From: an uncultured Eubacterium sp.
GTDB lineage: Bacteria; Bacillota; Clostridia; Oscillospirales; Acutalibacteraceae
Assembly: GCA_910584985.1 (NCBI GenBank)
Contig: CAJUDJ010000001.1
Coordinates: forward strand, 62,001-126,000
DNA length: 64,000 nt
Reading direction: 5' to 3'
In this document: in pieces, positions 1 through 8,296 of the stretch
How positions within the stretch are numbered: position 1 is the stretch's first letter
Layout: each line of letters starts with the position of its first letter
The notes under the pieces: generated by a model
The model's input: only the letters and a program-made list of their open reading frames with translations
What the model was told of the DNA's origin: nothing
The model's database searches: none
Translations under genes and position numbers: made by a program

Positions 1-105
1 GGCCAGATAAGGAAAGCGCCACAGGTTTCCGAGGCCTACGGCAGAGCTGGCAGCCGCAAATATAAAGCCGATGCTGCCGGTAAAATTACTTCTGTTTTTT
101 TCCAT
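1..105 (-). CDS. Sodium-dependent transporter (NSS/SNF family), N-terminal fragment
   Basis: Reading leftward from the ATG at 105, 35 codons are visible before the window ends. The peptide contains the hallmark first transmembrane helix of the neurotransmitter:sodium symporter family (SAVGLGNLWRFPYLA, residues 21-35), where unwound TM1 residues coordinate Na+ and substrate. Family members import amino acids with Na+ across the cytoplasmic membrane. The start is supported by an AGAGGATT ribosome-binding site seven bases upstream. The rest of the gene lies outside the window, so substrate and integrity cannot be judged. Confidence 0.9.
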   Translation of the reverse strand, partial: MEKNRSNFTGSIGFIFAAASSAVGLGNLWRFPYLA

Positions 106-145
106 AACCAATCCTCTGTTTTGTTTCATATAAAATAACATTCTA

Positions 146-174
146 TTTATAACAGTTTTATACAACTTTGTCAA
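146..174 (-). promoter_or_regulatory. Sigma-A promoter for the NSS transporter
   Basis: On the minus strand TTGACA (174-169) and TATAAA (151-146) are separated by 17 bases, upstream of the transporter start at 105. Confidence 0.6.
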
Positions 175-315
175 TGTTATGTGTTTTAATTTATAGTATT
201 ATAACACTATTAAAGCAATAAATTTTGTATAAAACACTTGACAAAACAACATTTCATTTCTAATCTGTTAAAATTGGATAAAACATCCTATTTTACAAAA
301 AAAGAGATAATACAT

Positions 316-535
316 ATGACAGAAAAGAATTATAAATACAGAACCAATCCAATGTTTTTAAGAAATCAGTTTGGGGCGGATATGCCAATTCTAAAAAGGT
401 TTCTTTGCAGGATGATGAAAAAGAAAAGGATTTGATATTGCAAAAACAGACAGAGATACACATTTTAATTGCTTTGTTCATTTCTTTATTATATGATTAC
501 AAATTTGAAGATGCAATGTTTTTCGGTGAACCCGG
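316..535 (+). pseudogene. DUF4417-family remnant, frameshifted and truncated
   Basis: Fragments of a DUF4417-like protein lie in different frames. The first begins at ATG 316 and contains RNQFGADMPI. After a shift near 390-430 a second carries KKVSLQDDEKEKD. The sequence around 470-490 encodes FVHFF in another frame, directly before YDYKFEDA, which together rebuild the conserved family block VHFF-x-YDYKFE. The conserved C-terminal half (LSPDFS region) is missing and the sequence runs straight into a toxin-like fragment. The function of DUF4417 is unknown. The family call comes from remembered motifs, so it is moderate, but the broken reading frame is visible directly. Confidence 0.5.
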
Positions 536-788
536 TGAAATCAAGTACACATATATTTTAGGTAAAAAAGGAGATTATTGGTTTGAAACAAAAATCGGAA
601 ACATTGGTAAGGCCATAAGGGAAAGACATCATACTGATCATAATCGACCTGAGAAACATTCAAATCCACACAATCATGAAATAAATCTGATTGGTGAAAA
701 CTGTCATCCATACCCAGGTTCACCTATTAATTATCCCGACAGAAAAACACCAAATTTTAAGCATCATATAATAAAAGGGAACCGTAAA
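535..788 (+). pseudogene. Polymorphic-toxin (Rhs/RHS-tip) C-terminal fragment
   Basis: This stretch is in frame with the DUF4417 tail and encodes a segment rich in His, Asn and Pro: RERHHTDHNRPEKHSNPHNH, followed by PGSPINYPDRKTPNFK. The pattern RERHxTDHxRPxKHxNPHxH-INYP-PxFK is typical of C-terminal toxin tips attached to Rhs or other polymorphic toxin proteins in Firmicutes. No carrier protein, signal or complete toxin domain precedes it, so it looks like an orphan leftover from a recombination event. No enzymatic activity is claimed. Confidence 0.5.
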
Positions 789-1072
789 ATGAATATAATA
801 CAAGTTACTATTGATAATAACAGAAATTTTAAAGCAAAGTATAATTTTAAAAACGCAATTAGCAGAAATTGTGAATTAGGTTTTGAATGGCAAGGTATTG
901 AATATGGAATATTCCCTGCCGAAAATCATCAATAGCTTATTTGTTTATTGGGCGATGATAACAGTCAGGATGTTTATTATGACGATATTAATGATGTAAT
1001 GAATCATAAAATCGGTGATGACAAGTTAATTGACATCTGCACAAAATTCACTGTTATTGAAAGAAATTTTTG
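789..1072 (+). pseudogene. Probable cognate immunity-protein remnant with an in-frame stop
   Basis: An ATG at 789, preceded by AAAGGGAACC, opens a small acidic protein beginning MNIIQVTIDNNRNFKAK. A TAG at 933-935 interrupts it, but the same frame continues (LICLLGDDNSQDVYYDDI ... TKFTVIERNF) to a TGA at 1070-1072. Restoring the stop gives about 94 residues, a usual size for immunity proteins encoded directly after polymorphic toxin tips. Position behind the toxin fragment and the acidic composition support the reading. It could alternatively be an unrelated small ORF. Confidence 0.45.
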
Positions 1073-1139
1073 ATAAAATAGCCATCATAATTTCCCTGTG
1101 TTTTCCGAATGATTATTTGAATTTATATATTCTGAATTA

Positions 1140-1168
1140 TTGACATTACAAAATAATGGTAGTAAAAT
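1140..1168 (+). promoter_or_regulatory. Sigma-A promoter for ilvE
   Basis: TTGACA (1140-1145) and TAAAAT (1163-1168) have a 17-base spacer and sit 37 bases before the ilvE start. Confidence 0.65.
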
Positions 1169-1204
1169 TAAACCATATATAAAAAGAGAAAGGAAGTTAT
1201 ATTT

Positions 1205-2236
1205 ATGGAAAAGAAAAATATAGACTGGTCCAATATAGGCTTCGGATATATGCCCACGGATTTCAGATTTGTTTCCGATTTTAAAGACGGAAAATGGGAT
1301 GACGGTGTTCTTACAGACGAAAACACCATTACAATGAGCGAATGTGCCTGTGTGCTTCAGTATGCGCAGACGATTTTTGAAGGCCTTAAAGCATATACAA
1401 CGGCAGACGGCAGAATTGTCTGCTTCCGCCCCGATTTGAATGCTGCACGCCTTGCAGATTCTGCCAAAAGGCTTCAGATGCCTGTTTTCCCCGAAGACCG
1501 ATTTATTGAGGCTGTTGAGAAGGTTGTTAAAGCCAATGCCGCATGGGTTCCCCCTTACGGTTCGGGTGCAACACTTTACATACGCCCGTTTATGTTCGGC
1601 TCAAATTCCGTTATAGGTGTTAAGCCCGCCGATGAATACCAGTTCAGAATGTTCTGCACGCCTGTAGGCCCTTATTTCAAAGGCGGAGCAAAGCCGATTA
1701 CAATCCGTGTATGCGATTATGACCGTGCAGCACCGCACGGCACAGGCCACATTAAGGCAGGTCTTAATTATGCAATGAGCCTTTATGCAATCGTTGATGC
1801 ACATAATCAGGGATACGATGAAAATATGTATCTCGATGCCGCCACCAGAACTTATGTTGAGGAAACAGGCGGTGCAAATTTCCTGTTTGTAACGAAGGAC
1901 GGCACAATTGTTACCCCAAAATCAGATTCCATTCTTCCGTCAATCACAAGGCGTTCCCTTTGCGTTGTTGCCGAGCAGATTCTGGGAATGAAGGTTGAAC
2001 ACCGCCCTGTAAGATTTGATGAGGTTAAGGATTTTGCAGAATGCGGACTTTGCGGCACTGCAGCCGTTATCAGCCCCGTTGGCAAAATTGTTGATCACGG
2101 AAACGAAATCTGCTTCCCGAGCGGAATGGATGAAATGGGCCCTGTTATTAAAAAACTTTATGATACGCTTACCGGCATCCAGATGGGCACTGTTGCAGGC
2201 CCGGAGGGCTGGGTTCACGAAATTAAAATAGATTAA
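1205..2236 (+). CDS. ilvE: Branched-chain amino acid aminotransferase (type II)
   Basis: A 343-residue PLP enzyme of fold type IV that interconverts branched-chain amino acids and their 2-oxo acids with glutamate/2-oxoglutarate in the cytoplasm. The PLP-binding lysine is K184 in GTGHIKAGLNYA. FEGLKAY (58-64) and the substrate-loop region YIRPFMFGS (125-133) match the longer type II bacterial/eukaryotic BCAT group rather than the roughly 300-residue E. coli type. The start is set by an AGAAAGGAAG ribosome-binding site. The gene is monocistronic with its own promoter and a terminator pair behind it. No T-box leader is visible. Confidence 0.96.
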   Translation: MEKKNIDWSNIGFGYMPTDFRFVSDFKDGKWDDGVLTDENTITMSECACVLQYAQTIFEGLKAYTTADGRIVCFRPDLNAARLADSAKRLQMPVFPEDRFIEAVEKVVKANAAWVPPYGSGATLYIRPFMFGSNSVIGVKPADEYQFRMFCTPVGPYFKGGAKPITIRVCDYDRAAPHGTGHIKAGLNYAMSLYAIVDAHNQGYDENMYLDAATRTYVEETGGANFLFVTKDGTIVTPKSDSILPSITRRSLCVVAEQILGMKVEHRPVRFDEVKDFAECGLCGTAAVISPVGKIVDHGNEICFPSGMDEMGPVIKKLYDTLTGIQMGTVAGPEGWVHEIKID

Positions 2237-2241
2237 TGAAA

Positions 2242-2323
2242 AACAAACACCTTTTTCTGAAAAGAAAGAGGTGTTTGTTATAAAGGTACAGAAAGCGGAC
2301 GGTATAAACCGTCCGCTGTTTTC
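2242..2323. terminator. Tandem hairpins between ilvE and the convergent gene
   Basis: The first hairpin pairs AACAAACACCT (2242-2252) with AGGTGTTTGTT (2269-2279). The second is a perfect 9-bp stem GCGGACGGT (2295-2303), ATAA loop, ACCGTCCGC (2308-2316), followed by TGTTTTC. They separate two converging genes and can stop transcription from both sides. Confidence 0.75.
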
Positions 2324-2333
2324 TATCCTTTGC

Positions 2334-3266
2334 TTACTGTGCAATTGTATAAAGTGCTTTGGTATTGGTTGATAGGTGATCCACGTACCATGTATTTCCG
2401 ATTTTCACCTCATAAATTTCTGCTGAAGAAAGAACTGTTCCGTCCGCCAGCGTAATATCCACAAGCACCTTTACCGCTTCTGATATTTCATCTGCCGACA
2501 CACCGTATTTTTCAAGATCTTCTGCTGACAGCAAAGCCTTATAGGCCTTCAGATCAGAGATTTTTTCAACATTCATGGCTTTTGTTACGATTTTATAATC
2601 TTTTCCGAAAGCGGTTTGATAAAGGCCTGTTGATTCCTCCTGAATCACTGTTTTTTTATCTGCAGCAAGCTTTTTTTTCGTGCCTGTAAGTGAATTTCCG
2701 TATGCCGCAACATTTGCTTCAAGTGCTGTAAACATAACCTCATCGCTCATATAATTATCGCCGAAAACTTCTTTTCTTACCTCTGCAAGCTTATTAAAAT
2801 AGTTTGTATAAACGGAAGAATAATCATCCCAGCCATCATTTTGCATCAGCTTGGCATAATAAGGATACATCTTATTGGCGACTTCTCCGGCCAGCTTGCC
2901 GTTGTCATTTTTGGTTACATCGGATTTATGTTCTTCTGAATCAAATCCGTTCTTTTTTATTTCTTCAAATGCCTTTTTATCCATTCCGGCTTCATATCCG
3001 GGATAAATCAAAGGATACATAAACTGCCGGCGCACAAAATCGCCGTATTTCTCATTTTTTGAGGCAAGTGTAAACTTATAGGCATTATAGCCATCGCCTC
3101 TCTGCACAACTGTATCTGTAAAATTAACAGCAACCTTTTCTGCATCAAAGGCAACATATTTGCTTTTAAAAGTAAAGGTTGTAATCAAAACAAGAATTAC
3201 AGCTACTGCCGCAAAAACAGATACGGCATAGAGCCCGTAATTGAATTTCTTATTATCTTTAGCCAT
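2334..3266 (-). CDS. Membrane-anchored extracytoplasmic protein of unknown function
   Basis: About 310 residues: a short basic N-terminus (MAKDNKKFNYG), one hydrophobic helix (residues about 10-30) without a lipobox Cys, then a soluble Lys/Asp/Tyr-rich domain expected outside the cell. I do not recognise the family. I chose ATG 3266 over an upstream TTG because a GGGGGG ribosome-binding site sits nine bases before it. The gene starts 17 bases after the GPH symporter and must share its mRNA, which suggests a role next to that transporter, for example as accessory or sensing partner. This is inference from position only. Confidence 0.75.
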   Translation of the reverse strand: MAKDNKKFNYGLYAVSVFAAVAVILVLITTFTFKSKYVAFDAEKVAVNFTDTVVQRGDGYNAYKFTLASKNEKYGDFVRRQFMYPLIYPGYEAGMDKKAFEEIKKNGFDSEEHKSDVTKNDNGKLAGEVANKMYPYYAKLMQNDGWDDYSSVYTNYFNKLAEVRKEVFGDNYMSDEVMFTALEANVAAYGNSLTGTKKKLAADKKTVIQEESTGLYQTAFGKDYKIVTKAMNVEKISDLKAYKALLSAEDLEKYGVSADEISEAVKVLVDITLADGTVLSSAEIYEVKIGNTWYVDHLSTNTKALYTIAQ

Positions 3267-3283
3267 AATCAATTACCCCCCTG

Positions 3284-4780
3284 TTATTCAGCTGCTGCTT
3301 CATCGGCAGCCTTACCGTTTTCTGCTGCGGCAGCTGCACGGCGTTCCTGAAGAGCTTCTGTTATCATAGCCTTTTTCTTGCCGACATTATCATAGAAGAA
3401 AATCGGCACAGCCTGAAGAAGAACAAATACAGCAGGAATGATCGTATATATCATAAGCATTCGGTTCAGCGTTGTATCCGACTGCGGTGCATATGCAACA
3501 TTCACATCCTGTGAAACCTGATACTGCGACCATGTGTAAAGCAGCCACGGGCCAAGTCCTTTGGTTAATGCCGAAGCAACCTTTGAAAACAGACCGTAGC
3601 CTGCATAGGCAACGCCGTCCTGCCGCTTGCCTGTTTTGTATTCAATTTCATCCACACAGTCAGCAATCATAATATTCGGCGTTGTGTTTGTGTTGCCGTG
3701 CTGAAGTCCGCAGAAGAAATTAATAATTAAAAACGGAATAATAAGTGTGCTGTTGAAACCGATTGTGCTGGAAACAAGATAAAGAATTGCAAGTGAGCTT
3801 GCACCGTAAATGCAGAATAAAATAAAGGTTTTCTTTGTTGAAAACTTTTTAAGCACAAAGTTTACAAGAAGTGTTCCCACTGCCGTGCCGATACCCATAG
3901 GAAGCAAAAGCGCCAGCTTCAAATCTTTTGAGCCCAGAAGATAAATGGCAATATAAAGCGAAACGGTGCCGTAAACACCTCTGCCGCAGCCTGTAAGCTT
4001 TGTAAGCGAAACCATAAGAAGATTCTTGTTTCCGAAAACAACCTTTATGGAATCCTTGATACTGATTTTTTCCTGTGTAAACGGAACGCGTTCCTTATTA
4101 TTTGCAAAGAAAATCATTGTAAACAGAATAAGCCCAAGTGCACACACAGCGGTTGAAACAATCAGGTCCATACCCTGTCCTTCTGCATTTTTGAACTGCT
4201 GCTGGCCCATGATTGCTTTCATGATAATACCAACAACCATAATAACAACCATGCCTCCGCTCTGTCCTACCGAGCGAAGAAACGAAGAAATGGAAATTGC
4301 TGTTGACCGCTCACCCGGATTCGGAGAGCAAAGAGAGCCGAAGCAGTTTGAAGGGCTTTCAACAGCACAGGATATTGCCGTATAAAGGCTGTAAATCACA
4401 AACATCCATATAATTGCCATTGTCTGTGAACTTGTATTCGGCGCAACAAAAACAAGAAGAGAAATAACGGCAAGCGGAATAACACCGAAGCCTACCCATG
4501 GCTTAACCTTTCCGAATTTTGTTCTTGTGCGGTCTACAAGATAGCCGATAACAAGTTCGCAAACAGCACCCACGCCGCCTGCAATCAGAAATACCATGGA
4601 AATGGCATTTGACATGGTTGCCGTGTCAAATCCTTTTCCTTTGAAAGCGAAGTCTGCAAAGAAGGTTGCGGTATAATCCGGCATCCAGCCTGTAAGAAGA
4701 GCAACACCGAATAAACCGATACCGTATGTAATAATCTCTGAAAACTTCATGTACTTTTTCTGTTCTTTAACCTCAGACAT
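3284..4780 (-). CDS. GPH-family sugar:cation symporter (MelB/GusB-like MFS)
   Basis: About 498 residues with roughly 12 hydrophobic helices. The N-terminal ITYGIGLFG block and the cytoplasmic loop YLVDRTRTKFGKVKPW are typical of the glycoside-pentoside-hexuronide:cation symporters, which take up glycosides or hexuronides with Na+ or H+. A long Ala/Glu-rich cytoplasmic tail ends the protein. ATG 4780 is preferred to the upstream ATG 4798 because AAAAGGGG lies at proper distance before it. It is first in a two-gene unit with the anchored protein at 2334-3266. No sugar-degrading gene is adjacent, so the substrate is open. Confidence 0.88.
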   Translation of the reverse strand: MSEVKEQKKYMKFSEIITYGIGLFGVALLTGWMPDYTATFFADFAFKGKGFDTATMSNAISMVFLIAGGVGAVCELVIGYLVDRTRTKFGKVKPWVGFGVIPLAVISLLVFVAPNTSSQTMAIIWMFVIYSLYTAISCAVESPSNCFGSLCSPNPGERSTAISISSFLRSVGQSGGMVVIMVVGIIMKAIMGQQQFKNAEGQGMDLIVSTAVCALGLILFTMIFFANNKERVPFTQEKISIKDSIKVVFGNKNLLMVSLTKLTGCGRGVYGTVSLYIAIYLLGSKDLKLALLLPMGIGTAVGTLLVNFVLKKFSTKKTFILFCIYGASSLAILYLVSSTIGFNSTLIIPFLIINFFCGLQHGNTNTTPNIMIADCVDEIEYKTGKRQDGVAYAGYGLFSKVASALTKGLGPWLLYTWSQYQVSQDVNVAYAPQSDTTLNRMLMIYTIIPAVFVLLQAVPIFFYDNVGKKKAMITEALQERRAAAAAENGKAADEAAAE

Positions 4781-4932
4781 AAAGTAACCCCTTTTCATAA
4801 ATTATTTGATAAACAGATAATCAACATAAGAACAAGCATACTGAAAACAGCAGATTTTTCTTATTGAAATTAAATTAATTTTAACAAACAATGAAAAAAA
4901 TATCAATATATTTATAATTAATTTATAAATTA

Positions 4933-6495
4933 TTATTCGCCGTTCACAAGCTTTTCAAGCCTTGTGATATCCCTTGAAAAGCGCCGCTGGCTTATGAGAA
5001 ATACAAGCTCATCGCCCTCCATAATTTGAAAATCGCCCTTCGGCGTAATCGGCTTTTCATTTCTTTCAACCGAAACAATCAGGCAGTGCCTGCCCCATTC
5101 CACATCGGAAATCCGTTTGCCGTGAAGCCAGCTTCCCATTGGCACAACCAATGTGTGCAGCACTTTTTCGCCTGTACCCTGCGGAACATCTTCACTGTTT
5201 TTTAATATTCTGCTGAGAAGCGAAGAATAAAAAGGCTTTGAACCAAGCATATTTGCCGTGGCATAGGAAACAAGGCTTACTGCCACCAGCGGAAGCAGGC
5301 TTTTCATATTCCCTGTAATCTCAAAAACAACAATAACACCCGTTATCGGCGCACGCACAATAGAAGCAAAAAGCCCTGCCATGCCGAGCACAATAAATTC
5401 TTCGCGCAAATCGCCTTTCAAATGAAAGACATTCATTGCCGCTTCGCCGAAAACAGCACCGATATAAGTTCCCAGCACCGTAAGCGGATAAAGTGTTCCG
5501 CCCGGCGCACCCGAACTGAAGCTGAAAGCCCCGAAAAAGAATTTTGCAGTAAGCAGACACAGCATAACCGAAACAGAGGGATGCTCCTGAATCAGAAAAT
5601 CCACCATGCTGTGCCCGCCGCACAGCACCTGCGGAAGAAGCAGCCCTGCAACACCGCTTGCCGCAAAAACAAGTGCCAGCTTAAGCCATGCTGGGATTTT
5701 TGTTATTTTTTTGTATAAATCCTGCCCCTTTACCATAACAATATTATATAAGGAGCCGCACATACCGAGCAGTATTCCGAAAAGAACAAGCAGCCAGTAA
5801 TACCGCAGTGGCAGATTTTCCGTATTATAATGAAACACGGTGCCCTGCCCGAAAAAAAGCTTTGAAACAAAATCCGCCGTAATGGTTGCAACAATGCCCA
5901 TGCAGAGTATAGCCTTATCAAAGGTGTGATGGATTTCTTCAAGCACAAACATAATGCCTGCAAGCGGAGAATTAAAGGCGGCCGCCATTCCCGCACCGGC
6001 ACCGCAGCTGATCATGCGAAGCTCCGTTGTTTTATCTGCCTTTGTCATTTTTGCGGCACCCTTTGCCGCCATGGCACCAAACTGAATGCTCGGTCCCTCT
6101 CTGCCAAGAGAAAGCCCGGCAAAAACAGAAACCGTGCTGCCGATAAGTTTAGCAAAAATAACACGGAGCCAATTGTGCGAAAGATGCCCCCGTATTTCCC
6201 CTGTAACCTGCGGAATACCAGAACCGCCGGCAAGTGGTTCCCATTTGATAATAAAAGAAACCGCTGCTCCGAGCAGAGAAAGCAGAAAAAGCCACAGTGC
6301 CGTTTTAATCGGATTGCCTTTAACATAATCAATAACGATATAAAGGTACTTCTCTGCCCCGGAAAGCAGAAAGCGGTATAAAACACAGATAAGCCCAGAT
6401 GCAATGCCTACCTCTATGCCCCTTACAATAAGATAAAAGCTTTCCGTTCTGTGATATTCAAGCTTTCTGAAAGTTGATTTTAATTTTTCTTTCAT
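4933..6495 (-). CDS. ClC chloride channel/antiporter with TrkA-C domain
   Basis: A 520-residue membrane protein with the ClC signatures GSGIP (91-95), GREGP (131-135, gating glutamate E133) and GAPGGTLYP. These build the anion pathway of Cl-/H+ antiporters. The final 80 residues form a soluble TrkA-C-like regulatory domain (MEGDELVFLISQ near the end), a frequent bacterial addition. ATG 6495 is preceded by AAGGTGATTGCA; the GTG three codons upstream overlaps that site. It is transcribed divergently from the putative Mn2+ riboswitch operon. Likely role is chloride/pH homeostasis; fluoride specificity is not indicated. Confidence 0.93.
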   Translation of the reverse strand: MKEKLKSTFRKLEYHRTESFYLIVRGIEVGIASGLICVLYRFLLSGAEKYLYIVIDYVKGNPIKTALWLFLLSLLGAAVSFIIKWEPLAGGSGIPQVTGEIRGHLSHNWLRVIFAKLIGSTVSVFAGLSLGREGPSIQFGAMAAKGAAKMTKADKTTELRMISCGAGAGMAAAFNSPLAGIMFVLEEIHHTFDKAILCMGIVATITADFVSKLFFGQGTVFHYNTENLPLRYYWLLVLFGILLGMCGSLYNIVMVKGQDLYKKITKIPAWLKLALVFAASGVAGLLLPQVLCGGHSMVDFLIQEHPSVSVMLCLLTAKFFFGAFSFSSGAPGGTLYPLTVLGTYIGAVFGEAAMNVFHLKGDLREEFIVLGMAGLFASIVRAPITGVIVVFEITGNMKSLLPLVAVSLVSYATANMLGSKPFYSSLLSRILKNSEDVPQGTGEKVLHTLVVPMGSWLHGKRISDVEWGRHCLIVSVERNEKPITPKGDFQIMEGDELVFLISQRRFSRDITRLEKLVNGE

Positions 6496-6530
6496 TGCAA
6501 TCACCTTAAAAATAAATTACATATTTTTAT

Positions 6531-6558
6531 ATTATACGACTGCATATCCATTTGTCAA
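6531..6558 (-). promoter_or_regulatory. Promoter for the ClC antiporter gene
   Basis: On the minus strand TTGACA (6558-6553) and TATAAT (6536-6531) have a 16-base spacer. It stands back to back with the promoter at 6584-6612, leaving 25 bases between the two -35 elements. Confidence 0.75.
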
Positions 6559-6583
6559 CACAGGTGTCATAAACAGAAATATA

Positions 6584-6612
6584 TTGACATTTCTGTCGTT
6601 TTGTGTTATAAT
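6584..6612 (+). promoter_or_regulatory. Consensus extended promoter of the riboswitch operon
   Basis: TTGACA (6584-6589) and TATAAT (6607-6612) with a 17-base spacer and a TG motif one base before the -10. Transcription should begin near 6618-6620, directly before the structured leader. Confidence 0.85.
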
Positions 6613-6616
6613 CAGC

Positions 6617-6740
6617 TCAACATTGAGGGAGTAATTCCACAAATCAAATTGCGAATTTTGTCACCAACCGAGGGACGAAAGCCTCTGGCAAAATTTTAAT
6701 GAATGAGACTCATATGCGGCTTCCGTATATGAGTTTTTTT
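6617..6740 (+). promoter_or_regulatory. yybP-ykoY-type (Mn2+) riboswitch-like leader with intrinsic terminator
   Basis: The leader has the order expected for this class: a P1 5' strand ending TGAG, then GGAGTA (6628-6633), an AT-rich stem-loop, a GTCACC loop, a second stem (CCGAGG/CCTCTGG, 6668-6687), and GAGAC leading into CTCATATG. P1 can form from TGAG (6624-6627) and CTCA (6709-6712). The same CTCATATG bases are the 5' arm of a 12-bp terminator hairpin (6708-6719 with 6723-6734, then seven T). Ligand-stabilised P1 would thus block termination, as known for manganese ON switches. The class assignment is from remembered consensus; the two exclusive structures are seen directly. Confidence 0.68.
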
Positions 6741-6768
6741 AAAACCGTTTTTTAATTGTTTGAGAACT

Positions 6769-6800
6769 AAAAAGCCGAAAATTTCGGAATTCGACTTTTT
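6769..6800 (+). other. Second hairpin in the riboswitch leader
   Basis: AAAAAG-CGAA (from 6769) pairs with TTCG-CTTTTT (to 6800). An alternative inner stem CCGAAA/TTTCGG also fits. It lies 48 bases before the nfeD start and could be a second attenuator or an RNA stabiliser. Confidence 0.45.
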
Positions 6801-6847
6801 ATTGCTTAAGCAAAAAATCAAATTTAACAAAAAGAGGAGGTTACGAA

Positions 6848-7285
6848 ATGATCTGGGTATGGATAGCCGTAACTGCCGTTGCCATCATTGTTGAAGCGAT
6901 CAGTGCACAGCTGCTTTCAATATGGTTTGCACTTGGCGGAATTGCGGCGCTTTTAACAAGCTTTCTTACGGACAATATTGCCGTGCAGGTGATTGTGTTC
7001 TGCGTTGTTTCGGCTGTATCGCTTGCCGTGATATTTCCGCTTGCTAAAAAATCACTTAAAAAAGAGCATATAAAAACAAATGCGGACCGCTACATAGGCA
7101 AAACCGCAGTTGTTACAGAGGATATATCCAATATTGACGCAAAAGGTCAGGTTAAGGTGGATAACCAGATATGGTCTGCCCGAAGTGATGACGGTTCTGC
7201 TATATCTTCCGGCAAACAGGTTAATGTATTAAGAATAGAAGGCGTTAAGCTGATTGTTTCAGCCGCCGAAAACAATAATTTATAA
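6848..7285 (+). CDS. NfeD-like membrane protein (short form)
   Basis: 145 residues: about two to three transmembrane helices in the first 75 residues, then a C-terminal OB-fold domain (residues about 85-140, starting YIGKTAVVTEDI). This is the short NfeD type without the ClpP-like protease domain. Such proteins act with SPFH/flotillin partners in membrane microdomains, and the partner is encoded 17 bases downstream. A strong AAGAGGAGG ribosome-binding site precedes the start. It is the first gene after the putative Mn2+ riboswitch. Confidence 0.9.
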   Translation: MIWVWIAVTAVAIIVEAISAQLLSIWFALGGIAALLTSFLTDNIAVQVIVFCVVSAVSLAVIFPLAKKSLKKEHIKTNADRYIGKTAVVTEDISNIDAKGQVKVDNQIWSARSDDGSAISSGKQVNVLRIEGVKLIVSAAENNNL

Positions 7286-7302
7286 TTTTAAGGAGAATCA
7301 TT

Positions 7303-8229
7303 ATGGGATTTATTATTGCTGTATGTGTAATTCTTGCACTTTTGCTTATCATACTGCTTGCAAACATCAAGGTTATTCCGCAGTCAAAGGCATATGTTGT
7401 TGAAAGGCTCGGAAAATATTCTGCCACATGGCAGACAGGCGGCCTTAAATTCAAAATTCCGTTTGTGGAAAGAATTGCAAAAATTGTTTCCCTGAAGGAA
7501 CAGGTTGTGGATTTTGCGCCGCAGGCTGTTATCACCAAAGATAATGTTACCATGAAAATTGACACGGTAGTATTCTTCCAGATAACAGACCCGAAGCTTT
7601 ACTGCTACGGTGTTGAAGCACCGCTTGCCGCTATTGAAAATCTGACGGCAACAACACTGCGTAACATCATCGGTGAGCTGGAGCTTGACGCTACGCTTAC
7701 CTCAAGAGATACAATCAACACAAAAATCCGTTCCATTTTGGACGAAGCAACAGACCCCTGGGGCATCAAGGTAAATCGTGTTGAACTGAAAAACATTCTG
7801 CCGCCGAAAGAAATTCAGGATTCCATGGAAAAACAGATGAAGGCAGAGCGTGAGCGTCGTGAAGCAATCCTTCGTGCAGAGGGCGACAAACAGAGCCGTA
7901 TTCTTGAAGCACAAGGCTTTAAGGAATCAAAAATTCTTGAAGCTGAAGCAGAAAAGCAGTCCGCCATTCTTCGTGCAGACGCTGTGCGTGAACAGAAAAT
8001 CCGCGAAGCAGACGGTGAAGCACAGGCCATTCTTAAAATTAAGCAGGCTGAGGCAGACGGCATCAGAATGCTTAAGGATGCCGACCCGACAGAAGCAGTT
8101 GTTAAAATCAAATCGCTTGAAGCCTTTGCAAAGGCTGCTGACGGCCAGTCAACCAAAATCATTATTCCAAGCGAAATCCAGTCGCTTGCAGGGCTGGCAG
8201 CAGGGCTTGACGGCGTGCTGAAGAAATAA
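7303..8229 (+). CDS. SPFH/stomatin-like membrane protein (QmcA/paraslipin type)
   Basis: 308 residues: one N-terminal transmembrane helix (2-22), an SPFH/Band-7 domain from VIPQSKAYVVERLGK to about residue 180, and a charged Glu/Ala/Arg-rich coiled coil (about 175-245) with repeated LRAEGDKQSRILEAQG-like heptads for oligomerisation. Proteins of this kind form ring-like scaffolds at the cytoplasmic membrane and influence membrane proteases or fluidity. It pairs with the NfeD gene directly upstream, the usual arrangement, and has its own AAGGAG ribosome-binding site. Confidence 0.95.
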   Translation: MGFIIAVCVILALLLIILLANIKVIPQSKAYVVERLGKYSATWQTGGLKFKIPFVERIAKIVSLKEQVVDFAPQAVITKDNVTMKIDTVVFFQITDPKLYCYGVEAPLAAIENLTATTLRNIIGELELDATLTSRDTINTKIRSILDEATDPWGIKVNRVELKNILPPKEIQDSMEKQMKAERERREAILRAEGDKQSRILEAQGFKESKILEAEAEKQSAILRADAVREQKIREADGEAQAILKIKQAEADGIRMLKDADPTEAVVKIKSLEAFAKAADGQSTKIIIPSEIQSLAGLAAGLDGVLKK

Positions 8230-8250
8230 ATACACCCTCCAATACAACAA

Positions 8251-8280
8251 ATATGTGAGGGACAAAAGCCCCTCACATAT
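8251..8280 (+). other. Intercistronic hairpin after the SPFH gene
   Basis: A perfect 11-bp inverted repeat, ATATGTGAGGG (8251-8261) and CCCTCACATAT (8270-8280), is not followed by a T tract. It may protect the nfeD-SPFH part of the mRNA or partly terminate transcription. Confidence 0.6.
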
Positions 8281-8296
8281 ATCCGGTAAAAAACAG

